In this document: piece by piece, positions 52,508 through 61,480 of the stretch
How positions within the stretch are numbered: position 1 is the first letter of the stretch
Layout: the number at the start of each line of letters is the position of its first letter
Origin: JBOCEF01 sp047610385
GTDB lineage: Bacteria > Pseudomonadota > Alphaproteobacteria > Rhodobacterales > Rhodobacteraceae
DNA: 64,000 nt
Assembly (NCBI GenBank): GCA_047610385.1
Contig: JBLGAC010000019.1
Location: forward strand, 4,841 to 68,840
Direction of reading: 5' to 3'
Position numbers and translations under genes: made by a program
The notes under the pieces: generated by a model
Told to the model about the DNA's origin: nothing
Database searches by the model: none
The model's input: the letters and a program-made list of their open reading frames with translations, nothing else

Positions 52508-54598
52508 ATGACGCGCAAGCGACAGACACCCAGACGCGAACCGGTGCCGCCGCACAAATCGGCGGCAGAGGCATCCGTGCCCCCGCCTGCACAGCGCAAA
52601 GGCAGGCCGAAACGATCTGGTGGGCTGTTGGACAGGGCCATTCGCGCGGTGCTTTTCTTTACCCTGCGCTGGACCTGGCGCGTCGGATCGCGCGTTGCGC
52701 TGGGGCTCGCGCTCGCGCTCGGCGTTGCAACATGGCACTATTTTGGGCAGTTGCCTGAGGCTGAGGAGCTTTTGGACGGCCGCTCCCGCGGATCGGTCAC
52801 CATGCTGGACCGCACTGGGCAGGTCTTTGCCTGGCGCGGTGATCAGTATGGTGGGGCGCTGCGGGCGGCTGAGGCCTCGCCCCATCTGATCAACGCAGTG
52901 ATCGCAACTGAAGATCGCCGCTTTTTTAGCCATTTCGGCCTCGACCCGATCGGGCTGGCGCGCGCCATGGCGTCGAACCTGCGCGCAGGGCGGCTGGTGC
53001 AGGGCGGGTCCACCCTGACCCAGCAGACAGCCAAGAACGTGTTCCTGACGCATGAGCGGTCGATTGAGCGAAAGCTCAAGGAAATGCCGATGGCGCTGGC
53101 GATGGAGCTGAAATATTCGAAACAGGAAATCCTCTCGATCTATCTCAACCGGGTGTATCTCGGGGCTGGCGCTTATGGGTTTGAGGCCGCCGCCCAGCGG
53201 TATTTCGGCAAATCTGCGCGCACCGTCTCGGTGGCTGAGGCGGCGATGCTGGCGGGGCTGCTGAAAGCGCCTTCGACCTATGCGCCGACCAATGATCTGG
53301 CGGCTGCGCAGGGGCGCGCCAATGTGATTGTCGGGCTGATGCAGACCCAGGGCCTGCTGTCCCAATCACTGGCGGATGAGGCCCGTGCCCGCCCGGCAGA
53401 GCTGTCCGCCGCCGCGTCCGCCCGCGCGGGCGGCGCCTATGCCGACTGGGTGATGGAGGCGCTGCCCGCATGGCTCACCTCCGAAGGGGCTGAGGACGTG
53501 GTGGTCGAGACCACCTTTGATCCGCGCGTGCAGGCCGACGCCGAACAGGCGATGGCACATATTTTCGCGACCAAGGTGCGCGAAGGATCCAAGGCGCAGG
53601 CCGCATTGGTGGTGATGGACCTTAGCGGTGCGGTGCGCGCGGTGGTTGGCGGGCGGGGCGGCGGTTCGGGCGGGTTCAACCGCGCGACTCAGGCGCTGCG
53701 CCAGCCCGGATCGGCGTTCAAGCCCGTGGTCTATGCCGCCGCGCTTGAGGCTGGAATGCACCCCTATGACCGCGTGGTGGACCGCCCCATCAGCGTGAAG
53801 GGTTGGAGCCCGCAGAACTATGGTGGCGGCTATGCCGGGGAAATGACCCTGACCGACGCGGTCGCGCAATCGGTCAACACGGTGGCGGTGCGCACCGCGC
53901 AGGATGTCGGCATGGAAAAGGTGCAGGCGATGGCGCGGCGGCTTGGCATGACCTCGCCGGTCGCGCCGGGGCTGGCGTCGGCGCTGGGATCGTCTGAGGC
54001 CACGTTGCTGGAAATGACCGGCGTCTATGCCACCATCGCCAATGGCGGCGCGCTGGCGGCGCCTTGGGCCGTGCGCAAGGCGTGGCTGCGCGGCGATGGG
54101 GCGGGCACGCCGTTGTTCTCGCAGCCACAGGGAGGGGGGCCGCAGGTGATTTCATCGCGCCATGCGGCGATGCTGACGTCAATGCTGACCGAAGTGGTCC
54201 GGCGCGGCACTGGTGCGCGCGCCGCGCTTGAGGGTTGGCCCGTGGCGGGCAAAACCGGGACCACCCAGGCTGCGCGGGATGCATGGTTCATCGGCTACAC
54301 GAGCGACCATGTGACTGGCGTTTGGATGGGCTACGACGACAACACCCCCCTGACCGGCGTCACCGGTGGCGGGCTTCCTGCTGAGATCTGGCGTGATACG
54401 ATGCTGCGCCTGCATCGCGGGCTGGCACCGCGGCCCTTGGGCGGCGGGACACCCGTGGATGACCAGATTGCGCGCGCCGCGCAGGGGGTGGACGATGTCG
54501 CGCGCTCAGTGCTGACCGATGTGATCGGGTTTCTGTCGCGGGGTTTGGGCGGCGGCAGTGCCGCGCCCGAAGCCCCACGGGGAACATGGGAACGCTGA
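52508..54598 (+). CDS. Class A penicillin-binding protein (PBP1A-like)
   Basis: A 696-residue bifunctional cell-wall synthase. A basic cytoplasmic tail and a membrane anchor (about residues 61-80) lead to the GT51 glycosyltransferase: ATEDRRFFSHFGLDPIGL with catalytic Glu 135, GGSTLTQQTAKN and RKLKEMPMALAMELKYSKQEILSIYLNRVYLG. The transpeptidase has SAFK (Ser 401), SVN (454) and KTG (581). The C-terminus ends soon after the transpeptidase domain, with a short tail, so OB-fold inserts of large PBP1A proteins are missing; it is a compact form. Acts in the periplasm. Confidence 0.92.
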   Translation: MTRKRQTPRREPVPPHKSAAEASVPPPAQRKGRPKRSGGLLDRAIRAVLFFTLRWTWRVGSRVALGLALALGVATWHYFGQLPEAEELLDGRSRGSVTMLDRTGQVFAWRGDQYGGALRAAEASPHLINAVIATEDRRFFSHFGLDPIGLARAMASNLRAGRLVQGGSTLTQQTAKNVFLTHERSIERKLKEMPMALAMELKYSKQEILSIYLNRVYLGAGAYGFEAAAQRYFGKSARTVSVAEAAMLAGLLKAPSTYAPTNDLAAAQGRANVIVGLMQTQGLLSQSLADEARARPAELSAAASARAGGAYADWVMEALPAWLTSEGAEDVVVETTFDPRVQADAEQAMAHIFATKVREGSKAQAALVVMDLSGAVRAVVGGRGGGSGGFNRATQALRQPGSAFKPVVYAAALEAGMHPYDRVVDRPISVKGWSPQNYGGGYAGEMTLTDAVAQSVNTVAVRTAQDVGMEKVQAMARRLGMTSPVAPGLASALGSSEATLLEMTGVYATIANGGALAAPWAVRKAWLRGDGAGTPLFSQPQGGGPQVISSRHAAMLTSMLTEVVRRGTGARAALEGWPVAGKTGTTQAARDAWFIGYTSDHVTGVWMGYDDNTPLTGVTGGGLPAEIWRDTMLRLHRGLAPRPLGGGTPVDDQIARAAQGVDDVARSVLTDVIGFLSRGLGGGSAAPEAPRGTWER

Positions 54599-54695
54599 AA
54601 AAACACAGCGTGTTCAAAGAATGGTCAACTTTGAAGTGTCATGGTGCGCAATCTTTCCCCGCGCCGCGCGGACGGCATAAGGATTCGTTACGCAT

Positions 54696-55100
54696 ATGAT
54701 TGCGGAGCCGCCATCAAAGATCACAGCTGAGGCTTCGGCCTCACATCCCGCCCCGCGGCGTCGGCGGCGCAGCAGCACTGGGCAAGGTGTGACGCGCAAG
54801 CTTGGTATGTTTTCCGCGCCCGCGGGGCTGCTGGCGCTGTGCGTGGCGATGGGGGGCGCTTTTCTTTGGAGCCTGTCGGGTGCCATGGGGCAGGTGCGGG
54901 CGGCGGGCGTGGAGCTGTTGATGCTGGAATGGACGCATCATACGGCGCTGTTCGCGTTTCCGGTGCTGACGCCGCTGGCGTTGATCGCAGTGCACAGGAT
55001 GCATTGGCCGCTGATGCGCCCGTGGCTGAGGGGCGTGGTCAAGATTGTGCTGGGTGTCTGGGCGCTGTCGGCGCTGCTGATGGCCTACGCGCTGCTCTGA
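54696..55100 (+). CDS. Hypothetical membrane protein
   Basis: A 134-residue protein of unknown family. An Arg/Ser-rich cytoplasmic N-terminus (PAPRRRRRSSTGQG) is followed by three predicted helices: APAGLLALCVAMGGAFLWSL, HHTALFAFPVLTPLALIAV and GVVKIVLGVWALSALLMAYALL. It starts 97 bp after the PBP gene and ends 7 bp before the convergent metalloprotease gene. Start at the ATG at 54696 without a strong ribosome site. Confidence 0.6.
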   Translation: MIAEPPSKITAEASASHPAPRRRRRSSTGQGVTRKLGMFSAPAGLLALCVAMGGAFLWSLSGAMGQVRAAGVELLMLEWTHHTALFAFPVLTPLALIAVHRMHWPLMRPWLRGVVKIVLGVWALSALLMAYALL

Positions 55101-55107
55101 GCGCCGA

Positions 55108-55848
55108 TCAAAACCGCCAGCGATGCAGTCCCGCGCCATTGTCGCGCAGCCAGTCGCGGCGCGGGCGCCAATCGGGCATCAGCCCTTCGACCACGGCCCA
55201 GAACTGCGGCGCGTGGTTCATTTCCACCAGATGCGCGGCCTCATGGGCGGCGACGTAATCCAGCACCTCTGGTGGGGCCAAGATCAGGCGCCACGAAAAG
55301 CTGAGACTGCCATCTGACGAACATGATCCCCAGCGCGATCGCGTGTCCCTGAACGTGATGCTGCTGGGGGCTTTGCCCAGCTTTGCCGCATAATTGTGCG
55401 CGGCTGGGACCAGCGCTTTGCGGGCGCAGTCCTTCACATAGGCCAGCGCGCGGCGGGGCGCGTCCTCAGGGCGGCCTGACACCACGAGGCGTCCGTCCTC
55501 CAGGCGCGGGGCGCCGCGGGGGGCGCCGGTGCTGGCCAGTTCGACCATGCGCCCGGCGATGGGCAGGGGCGCGCCGGCGCGCACCTCACGCGGGGCGGGG
55601 GCGCGGGCCAGCGCACTGGCCAGCCATTCAGCGTGGCGCAGCGCGAATTCGCGGCCCTCAGCCAGCGTTGCGGCCGCGGGCAGGGTCAAAAGCGGCGTGC
55701 CGTCAATCCGCGACACCGACAGCGTGAAACGCCGCGCACGGGCGGACCGCCGGACCTTCAACGCCACGGGGGGCTGGGTCAGGCGGATCACCTCAGGCGC
55801 GATCGCCGCCGTGGGGGCGGGGGCGGCAGGGGGGCGGAACAGCTTCAT
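55108..55848 (-). CDS. YgjP-type metal-dependent hydrolase (DUF45/M48-like)
   Basis: A 246-residue putative zinc metalloprotease. The zinc motif is HEAAHLVEMNHAPQFW, HExxH plus a downstream His, as in the WLM/YgjP families. DTRSRWGSCSSDGSLSFSWRLILAP just upstream is the diagnostic YgjP motif. The first part is basic beta-sheet (VRRSARARRFTLSVSRIDGTPLLTLPAAATL). No signal peptide or membrane helix, so cytoplasmic. Substrates unknown. Confidence 0.9.
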   Translation of the reverse strand: MKLFRPPAAPAPTAAIAPEVIRLTQPPVALKVRRSARARRFTLSVSRIDGTPLLTLPAAATLAEGREFALRHAEWLASALARAPAPREVRAGAPLPIAGRMVELASTGAPRGAPRLEDGRLVVSGRPEDAPRRALAYVKDCARKALVPAAHNYAAKLGKAPSSITFRDTRSRWGSCSSDGSLSFSWRLILAPPEVLDYVAAHEAAHLVEMNHAPQFWAVVEGLMPDWRPRRDWLRDNGAGLHRWRF

Positions 55849-55895
55849 GACCCCGTCATACCCTGCGCGCCGGGCAATGCAATGGTGCCATGCGC

Positions 55896-55925
55896 AAGGG
55901 GCGCGGCATTGCTGCCGCGCCCCTT
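55896..55925. terminator. Hairpin downstream of phaZ
   Basis: AAGGGGCGCGGCA (55896-55908) pairs perfectly with TGCCGCGCCCCTT (55913-55925), loop of four. It lies between the phaZ stop and the YgjP gene and probably ends phaZ transcription, though no T run follows. Confidence 0.7.
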
Positions 55926-55947
55926 GTCCGTGGTTTCCCGCCCGTGA

Positions 55948-57264
55948 TCACGCAGGCGGATGGGACGCGGACGCCGATTTGGGCAGGCGTGCCGCCATGC
56001 CAATGCCGCCGCGCACGGCGCGCTGCTGGGCGCGGATAAAGTCGCGCACCCGGGGCTGGATGTGCTGGCGCCAACGCGATCCGTTGAACACGCCGAAATG
56101 GCCAACCTTTTCCTGGACGTAATGCAGCCGCTGATCGTCTGGCAGGTTGATGCACAGGTCATGGGCGGCTTCGGTCTGGCCAAGGCCGGTGATGTCGTCC
56201 TTCTCGCCCTCAATGGTCATAAGGGCGATGTCGGTGATGGCGCCAGGGTTCACCAGACGCGTGTCGCGATAGACAAATTTGCCCTGGGGCAGCAGGTGCT
56301 TTTGGAACACCCGTTCGATGGTCTGAAGGTAGAATTCTTCGGTCAGGTCCATCACGGCAAGATATTCGTCATAAAAGCTGCGATGCGCCGCTGCCGAATC
56401 GCCGTCACCTTGGATCAGGTGGCGGTACTGATTCACATGCGCGTCCACATGGCGGTCGAGGTTCATCGACATGAAGCCCGACAGCTGCAGGAACCCCGGA
56501 TAAACCCGGCGCATGAACGCCGGATTGGGCCAAGGCACCGTGACGACCACGTTTTTCTTGAACCAGCTGAGCGGCTTGGACGTCGCCAGCTCATTCGGCT
56601 TTTTGGGGTTGCGCGTGGTGTCGATCGGCGACCCCATCAGCGTGATTGAAGACGGCCTTGCAGGATCATTGTCCTCAGCCATCATCGCGGCGGCGGCCAG
56701 AACCGGGACGCCGGGCTGGCACACGGCCAGCACGGACACGCGCTCTCCGTCCTTGGCCAGTTCACGGCAGAGCGTCATGATGTAGTCGATGTAATCGTCC
56801 AGATCAAAGCGGCCCTGCGCCAGCGGCACGTTGCGCGCATCGACCCAGTCGGTGATGTAGAGGTCATGTTCGGGCAGCATCGCTTCGACCGTGCCGCGCA
56901 GCAGCGTGGCGAAATGGCCTGACATCGGCGCGACAATCAGCAGCTTGGGATCGCCTCGCACATCGCCGGACGCGCCAACGCGCTTGAAATGCAGCAGATC
57001 GCAGAATGGGAGGGACAACGTCACCTCTTCTTCGATCGCGACAGTTTCGCCGGACACTTCGGTGGTCTTGATGCCGAATTCAGGCTTGCCGTAGCGGCGC
57101 GTCGCGTTCACAAACATCTCAAACGCGGCGGCACCGGCGCGGGCGCCCAAGGACGCCGACATCGGGTTCATCGGATTGGTCAGCGCTTGACGGCCCATCT
57201 GGGCGGCGGTGCGCCAGGGGGAAATCGCGGCATGGGTCAGCTCATAGGCGTGGTATAGAGGCAT
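55948..57264 (-). CDS. phaZ: Intracellular polyhydroxyalkanoate depolymerase
   Basis: A 438-residue enzyme that breaks down stored poly-3-hydroxybutyrate. It begins MPLYHAYELTHAAISPWR, typical of PhaZ1-type depolymerases. LLIVAPMSGHFATLLRGTVEAMLPEHDLYITDW is conserved, and the lipase-box equivalent is VLAVCQPGVPVLAA, with Cys in place of the usual Ser as nucleophile. Asp and His of the triad are expected near DDITGLGQTEAAHDLC and VGHFGVFNGSRWR. The C-terminal 20 residues are basic. No PHA synthase or phasin is next to it. Confidence 0.92.
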   Translation of the reverse strand: MPLYHAYELTHAAISPWRTAAQMGRQALTNPMNPMSASLGARAGAAAFEMFVNATRRYGKPEFGIKTTEVSGETVAIEEEVTLSLPFCDLLHFKRVGASGDVRGDPKLLIVAPMSGHFATLLRGTVEAMLPEHDLYITDWVDARNVPLAQGRFDLDDYIDYIMTLCRELAKDGERVSVLAVCQPGVPVLAAAAMMAEDNDPARPSSITLMGSPIDTTRNPKKPNELATSKPLSWFKKNVVVTVPWPNPAFMRRVYPGFLQLSGFMSMNLDRHVDAHVNQYRHLIQGDGDSAAAHRSFYDEYLAVMDLTEEFYLQTIERVFQKHLLPQGKFVYRDTRLVNPGAITDIALMTIEGEKDDITGLGQTEAAHDLCINLPDDQRLHYVQEKVGHFGVFNGSRWRQHIQPRVRDFIRAQQRAVRGGIGMAARLPKSASASHPPA

Positions 57265-57486
57265 CGCGTGACCCCTTTCTTGACGTTTCGGTGACCCTAG
57301 CCTCTATCATGCGGCAGTGCAGCATAACAAGCGTGGTTCACATGTTCCGCGGTTCGGGCAGCGCCATGGCGCGTCGGTGCCGCAGAGGATAAGCGCCGAA
57401 AATGACGCCAGACCTTTGACAAACCCCAACGGGTGTGGCATCCGCCGATCTCTCTTTTCATTCAGTCTCACTCTTGCGGGGTCCAA
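57265..57486. other. Divergent promoter region of phaZ and the TIGR02300 gene
   Basis: 222 bp without a gene. GTGCAGCATAACA at about 57315-57330 includes a TGCNNC-type stretch near the phaZ start, but I cannot define a repressor site with confidence. Confidence 0.35.
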
Positions 57487-57840
57487 ATGGCCGAGCCGGA
57501 ATGGGGTCAGAAGCGTAAGTGTCCCAGCTGCGACACCCGCTTTTACGACCTGACCAATAATCCGACGACCTGTCCGTCCTGCGGCGAGAGCTACGCGCTC
57601 GAAGCACTGTCGGAACGGAAGTCCAACACGACCTCTCGGTCGCGTGCCAAACCGGTTGCCCCGGTGAAGGTGGCGCCCGTTGTGGCGGACGACTCTGACG
57701 TTCTCGACGATGATGAGGACGATGACGACGATGACAACGCGGCGTCCGACTCGCTGCTCGACGACGATGACGACGAGGAAGGCGATGACGATCTCGACGC
57801 CATCAAGCCTGAGCGCAAAGGCGACGACGACGATTCGTGA
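57487..57840 (+). CDS. TIGR02300-family protein (zinc ribbon plus acidic tail)
   Basis: A 117-residue protein. Residues 1-45 form a small zinc-ribbon-like unit (KRKCPSCDTRFYDLTNN and TCPSCGESYALEAL) with two CxxC pairs. The rest is strongly acidic and Asp-rich (runs such as DDDEDDDDDD) and ends RKGDDDDS. This matches the alphaproteobacterial family TIGR02300, whose function is unknown. I chose the ATG at 57487, since an in-frame start at 57433 adds unconserved residues. Confidence 0.9.
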   Translation: MAEPEWGQKRKCPSCDTRFYDLTNNPTTCPSCGESYALEALSERKSNTTSRSRAKPVAPVKVAPVVADDSDVLDDDEDDDDDDNAASDSLLDDDDDEEGDDDLDAIKPERKGDDDDS

Positions 57841-57847
57841 CGCGGAC

Positions 57848-57887
57848 CGCCTTCGTGCGCGCCCCGTCTGGGGCGTGCACGAAGGCG
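57848..57887 (+). terminator. Long hairpin after the TIGR02300 gene
   Basis: CGCCTTCGTGC (57848-57858) pairs perfectly with GCACGAAGGCG (57877-57887), and the interior GCGCCCC / GGGGCG extends it. No T run. Confidence 0.65.
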
Positions 57888-58046
57888 TCGCGGCACATGC
57901 GGAAAAGAGGCAGAAAATTCCTCTTGCAACACCGCGCCGCGCTGCCTAAACAGCGCTCATCGCAGATGATGCGGGACCGAAACAGACGCTGAAAGGCGAA
58001 CGGGCCGGTCCGGGTAAGACCCACGCGGGCAGTGCGGTGACTTTCT

Positions 58047-58122
<76 letters not shown>

Positions 58123-58130
58123 GAATTTTG

Positions 58131-58168
58131 AAAGCCCCGCCTACCGGTTCGCCGGGAGGCGGGGTTTT
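58131..58168 (+). terminator. Terminator of tRNA-Ala with UUCG tetraloop
   Basis: AAAGCCCCGCCT pairs with AGGCGGGGTTTT (one mismatch). The inner stem closes as CCGG-TTCG-CCGG, a stable UUCG tetraloop. TTTT follows the stem. Confidence 0.88.
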
Positions 58169-58297
58169 CTCTTTCCAGGCCCTTTATGTTCGCACGCGCC
58201 CCGCGCGACGTCTTGCCCCGCGCTGCGGCGACAGGCGGGGGCCGCGATCGGCTATGATCACAGCGCGGCGCATCTGCCGCTGTCAGAGGAACGTTCC

Positions 58298-59077
58298 ATG
58301 TCCGACATCACAGACCATGGCCGCCGGGTCATTTCCGATTGCGCCGGGCGCTACGGACTGTCTGACGCGGCGGTGGAGCACATGGCCCGCGCGGTCGCCA
58401 ATGGCGGCGGGACCATGGCGCAGTTCAACGTGCCTGAGCTGGGCGGGTCCGGCCAATGGATGAGCGGCGGGATGACCATGGTCGGCGACATGTTCAACAT
58501 GGGCCTTCAGGCGCGCGTGTCGAACCTGTGTGGTGAGCTGTCGGACGCGATAGGGCGGGGCGCGTTCTTTGCCGCGCCGCAGGGCATGGGCGGCGGGTCG
58601 TGGTGGCCCGAAGGGCTGGGCACCCCTGCCTCAGTCGGTGGGCAGAATCAGGCGCGCTACGCCTATTTCCCCCACGCACGCCGGGTCGCGTTTGATGCGG
58701 GCAATGGCGGGCAGGTGATTCTGCTCGACACGCTAGACAACAACATCGGCGGGTTCAGCCAGCAGCAGTCGGGGCAGGGCGATCCTTTTCAGGGCGTGAG
58801 CTTCTCCAGCCAGTATGGCCAGTTCGCGCTGTCATCCTTGCCGCGCGCCGACGGCTCTGGCCCGGCGCCGTTCGTCGCGCCCACACAAGATTTCGCGCCG
58901 CAGCCCGCGCAGGATTTCGTGCCGCAGCCCGCGCAGGTCCCCGCCGCCCCAGCGCCCGCGGGTGATGCCGACGCGATCCTTGCAACGATCGGGCGCCTTG
59001 CGGCCTTGCGCGATGCAGGCGCGCTGACCGATGACGAGTTCACGTCAAAAAAATCTGAGCTTCTCGCCCGGTTATGA
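58298..59077 (+). CDS. SHOCT-domain protein
   Basis: A 259-residue soluble protein. The N-terminal helical part (MSDITDHGRRVISDCAGRYGLSDAAVEHMARAVANGGGTMAQFNVPELGGSGQWM) resembles a pattern known from SHOCT proteins of Rhodobacterales. The middle is Gly-rich and beta-like (PHARRVAFDAGNGGQVILLDTLDNNIGGFSQQQ). A Pro/Ala/Gln linker has two copies of DF(A/V)PQPAQ. The last 30 residues (ILATIGRLAALRDAGALTDDEFTSKKSELLARL) are a clear SHOCT helix pair. The function is unknown. The ATG follows AGAGGA. Confidence 0.82.
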   Translation: MSDITDHGRRVISDCAGRYGLSDAAVEHMARAVANGGGTMAQFNVPELGGSGQWMSGGMTMVGDMFNMGLQARVSNLCGELSDAIGRGAFFAAPQGMGGGSWWPEGLGTPASVGGQNQARYAYFPHARRVAFDAGNGGQVILLDTLDNNIGGFSQQQSGQGDPFQGVSFSSQYGQFALSSLPRADGSGPAPFVAPTQDFAPQPAQDFVPQPAQVPAAPAPAGDADAILATIGRLAALRDAGALTDDEFTSKKSELLARL

Positions 59078-59156
59078 GGCTCGGTGCGCACGGGTGTTGG
59101 CAGGCTCATATGGGCCATTGACCACGCCCGTGCGGCGCCTATAGTGCGCGTCGCTT

Positions 59157-59243
59157 GCCCGGATGGTGGAACTGGTAGACGCAGCGGACTCAAAATCCGC
59201 CGAGGTAATACTCTTGTGGGTTCGAGTCCCACTCCGGGCACCA
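59157..59243 (+). tRNA. tRNA-Leu (CAA)
   Basis: An 87-nt class II tRNA with encoded CCA. The acceptor stem GCCCGGA pairs with TCCGGGC, the anticodon arm is CGGACTCAAAATCCG with anticodon CAA, and a long variable arm is present. The T arm is GTGGG-TTCGAGT-CCCAC. Confidence 0.97.
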
Positions 59244-59248
59244 TATTT

Positions 59249-59277
59249 TTCGCATAACGGCCTGATCGTTATGCGAA
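59249..59277. terminator. Terminator of tRNA-Leu
   Basis: A perfect 11-bp stem TTCGCATAACG (59249-59259) and CGTTATGCGAA (59267-59277) with a 7-base loop, flanked by T and A runs. It could also end the convergent glycosyltransferase operon. Bases 59278-59441 hold no gene. Confidence 0.85.
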
Positions 59278-59441
59278 ATTTCAAAAAATTCACGACTTAA
59301 CTCACCTTGTGAACAGCGCGGCATGTGCACGCCTGGTCCAAGTGTGGCGCGCTCTGGATGCTTCAGGCGCGGTCACTCTCAGCAAATCCAAAGGTGCCGG
59401 GGAATTTTTCCTGGCGCTGCGCCGCACGCAGCGGCATGCCT

Positions 59442-60431
59442 TCAGTCCCCTGCAAGGCGACCGGTGCTGTCTGTGGATTGGGCCGGATCCTCCGCCGCCG
59501 TCGCATCGGCTGGCTGGTATGGGGCGATCCCGCCTGCGGGCGTTCCGGACAGGCAGCCCTGCACGAAGCTGAGGTCGATCATGGCGGCACGAAGATGGTG
59601 CCTCGGCCCCTTCCCTGCGATCAGCGCCGCGGGTGCTGCGACCGCCGCTTTGCGCACTGCGCTTAGAACACGCCCGCCGCAGCGCAGCGCGATGCGGACG
59701 AACGCCACCGCCACCGAGCGGTTCTTGGCATAGCGATAGCGGCAGTTGGCCCCCACGCGGCGACTGCGCGCGAGCGTGGCGGAATGGCTTGCGCGTTCGG
59801 GAGGCCAAAATTCGCCAACAGTCGCGCCGCGCAGACGCAGGATGACAGCACCTGCATCGTTGGCGCGCATGAAAAATTCGCCGTCTGATCCGCCGGTGAA
59901 CCGCATGATGGTGTCAAACCGCAAGCCGCGCGCGCCAGCGATCCAAGCGCGCATGAGCGTGTTGTTGGTGGCGCCTGTGGCGGCCCGCCGGTGCCGCGTG
60001 ACCGGGGCAATCGGCGCACTGCAAAAGGCGCGCAGTGATGCATCGTCTGCAAAGCGGCGAACATCGCCTTGCACGACGTCAGCGCCTGACGCCTCAAGCT
60101 CAGCCCGCAGCAGCGCCACCCAGCCGGGAGGCGCCAGTTCATCCGCATCGATGAATCCGATCAAATCGGCACCGAGCTTGAGCGCCTCCTCCAGCCCCGC
60201 ATTGCGCGCGAACGGAATGCCGCGGACGGGTTCGGGGACATAGTGGATCGCCGGGTCGCAGCGCGCCGCCGTGCCGGTTTCGCTGTTGTCCACCAGGATG
60301 ACCATCAGCCGCATCCCTGCGCCAGGATCCTGTCGCAGGGCAGACGCAAGGCAGCGCTGCAACCTTTGCTGCGCGGCGGGCACCCCATCGGTGCAGATGC
60401 AGATCGCCAGTGTTCGGTCCGTGTCAGTCAT
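59442..60431 (-). CDS. Family 2 glycosyltransferase in the peptide operon
   Basis: A 329-residue GT-A-type glycosyltransferase. It starts TLAICICTDGVPAAQQRLQRCLASALRQ, the first strand-helix with the nucleotide Asp; VILVDNSETG follows. GIPFARNAGLEEALKLGADLIGFIDADELAPPGWV gives the DxD metal site (DAD). Later, ATNNTLMRAWIAGARGLRFD and FTGGSDGEFFMRANDAG carry the usual acceptor-side acidic motif. The last 60 residues are basic, then low complexity. No membrane anchor is strongly predicted. It is the third gene after the xGxK peptide and the HEXXH protein, all on the minus strand (47-bp gap), so the sugar may go to the peptide; this is inference. Confidence 0.85.
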   Translation of the reverse strand: MTDTDRTLAICICTDGVPAAQQRLQRCLASALRQDPGAGMRLMVILVDNSETGTAARCDPAIHYVPEPVRGIPFARNAGLEEALKLGADLIGFIDADELAPPGWVALLRAELEASGADVVQGDVRRFADDASLRAFCSAPIAPVTRHRRAATGATNNTLMRAWIAGARGLRFDTIMRFTGGSDGEFFMRANDAGAVILRLRGATVGEFWPPERASHSATLARSRRVGANCRYRYAKNRSVAVAFVRIALRCGGRVLSAVRKAAVAAPAALIAGKGPRHHLRAAMIDLSFVQGCLSGTPAGGIAPYQPADATAAEDPAQSTDSTGRLAGD

Positions 60432-60478
60432 CGCACCCCCAGCCTGCGGCGGCCGACCGTGGCTCAGACCGCGCAGGT

Positions 60479-61459
60479 CTACCCGATCCAGCGCCGCGCA
60501 TTTTCAAGGATGGCCGCGCCGGTCGATGTCAGGCGGCCATGGGCCAGAATAGTTGCGTCACCACTGGCAAAATTTGCACGATCCGACGCAGCTGCGTCCG
60601 CAGCCATGGCGCGTTGGGGCGCGGTCAATACGCCGCTTTCGATCAGCGTCTCCATGGCCAGCGCCATGCGGGCCGACACGAAGGCGACATGATAGATGCC
60701 ATCCATCGGCCGGGGATCCTTGCGCAGTGGCGAGGGGTACAGCGCATCATCGGGGTTCAGCACCAGCGGTTCATCCACCGTCAGGCCGAACAGCGGCGAA
60801 TGCCCGGCCTCATGGGCCAGCACCTCAGCCACCGCAAGCGGCGTGCGGTGATGCACCGGGTTCAGCAGCAGCAATCCCCAGAACTGATAATGCGAGGCCC
60901 CGTCGAACTGCATGACCGCGCCTTTGGGTGCCTGCGCGAACAGCAAAGTGGTGACGATGGCTTCGATTTCGCTGTGCAGGTCGGGATAGCCCCGGCGCAG
61001 CAGATCAGGCCCTTCACGCACCAGCGCGCTGAAATCATGGTGCATCGCGTCATCGATCGGGGCGAAGCGCGCCGCTTCAGCGCCCAGTCGCAGGGTCAGA
61101 ACATCCTCAAGGGGCGCGGCCTCGGCACCGCCCCGTTGCAGCATCGTTTGTCCGGGTGCCCGCGGCCCCATGCAGCCAAGCGCCTCAGCCGCAAGCAGCG
61201 CGGCGATGCGGTCATCGGCCATCACCATGGCCGCAAGCTGGAAGTAAAGCCCGAAGGCCTGCGCCGGCAGCCGTGTGCCATGCGTGAGGCGATCAAGAAC
61301 CGGCGTCAACGCCTCGGTCACTGCGGGGAAGCTGTCGGCGCAGGCGTCAGCGATGTGGCCAAGGCTTTCGGCCAGCATCCGGTGCATCCGCGCGTCAAGA
61401 AACGCGCCGCGCTGCCCGTGCGGCGCGAAGGCCAGAAGCTGTTCACCTGAGAGCGTCAC
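60479..61459 (-). CDS. HEXXH-motif putative peptide-modification protein
   Basis: A 326-residue protein. Family signature: LLLLNPVHHRTPLAVAEVLAHEAGHSPLFGLTVDEPLVLN, with HEAGH at residues 216-220, and a following DPRPMDGIYHVAFVSARMA region. This matches the HEXXH-domain proteins that sit beside peptide precursors in RiPP-like loci (TIGR04267 type, from memory). The metal site could support a hydroxylase or protease-like reaction. The N-terminal 120 residues are helical. It begins 21 bp after the peptide gene, and the start TTG/ATG context is plain. Its role on the xGxK peptide is inferred from position. Confidence 0.8.
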   Translation of the reverse strand: MTLSGEQLLAFAPHGQRGAFLDARMHRMLAESLGHIADACADSFPAVTEALTPVLDRLTHGTRLPAQAFGLYFQLAAMVMADDRIAALLAAEALGCMGPRAPGQTMLQRGGAEAAPLEDVLTLRLGAEAARFAPIDDAMHHDFSALVREGPDLLRRGYPDLHSEIEAIVTTLLFAQAPKGAVMQFDGASHYQFWGLLLLNPVHHRTPLAVAEVLAHEAGHSPLFGLTVDEPLVLNPDDALYPSPLRKDPRPMDGIYHVAFVSARMALAMETLIESGVLTAPQRAMAADAAASDRANFASGDATILAHGRLTSTGAAILENARRWIG

Positions 61460-61480
61460 GCCCCGGCTCAGGACAGGGCC

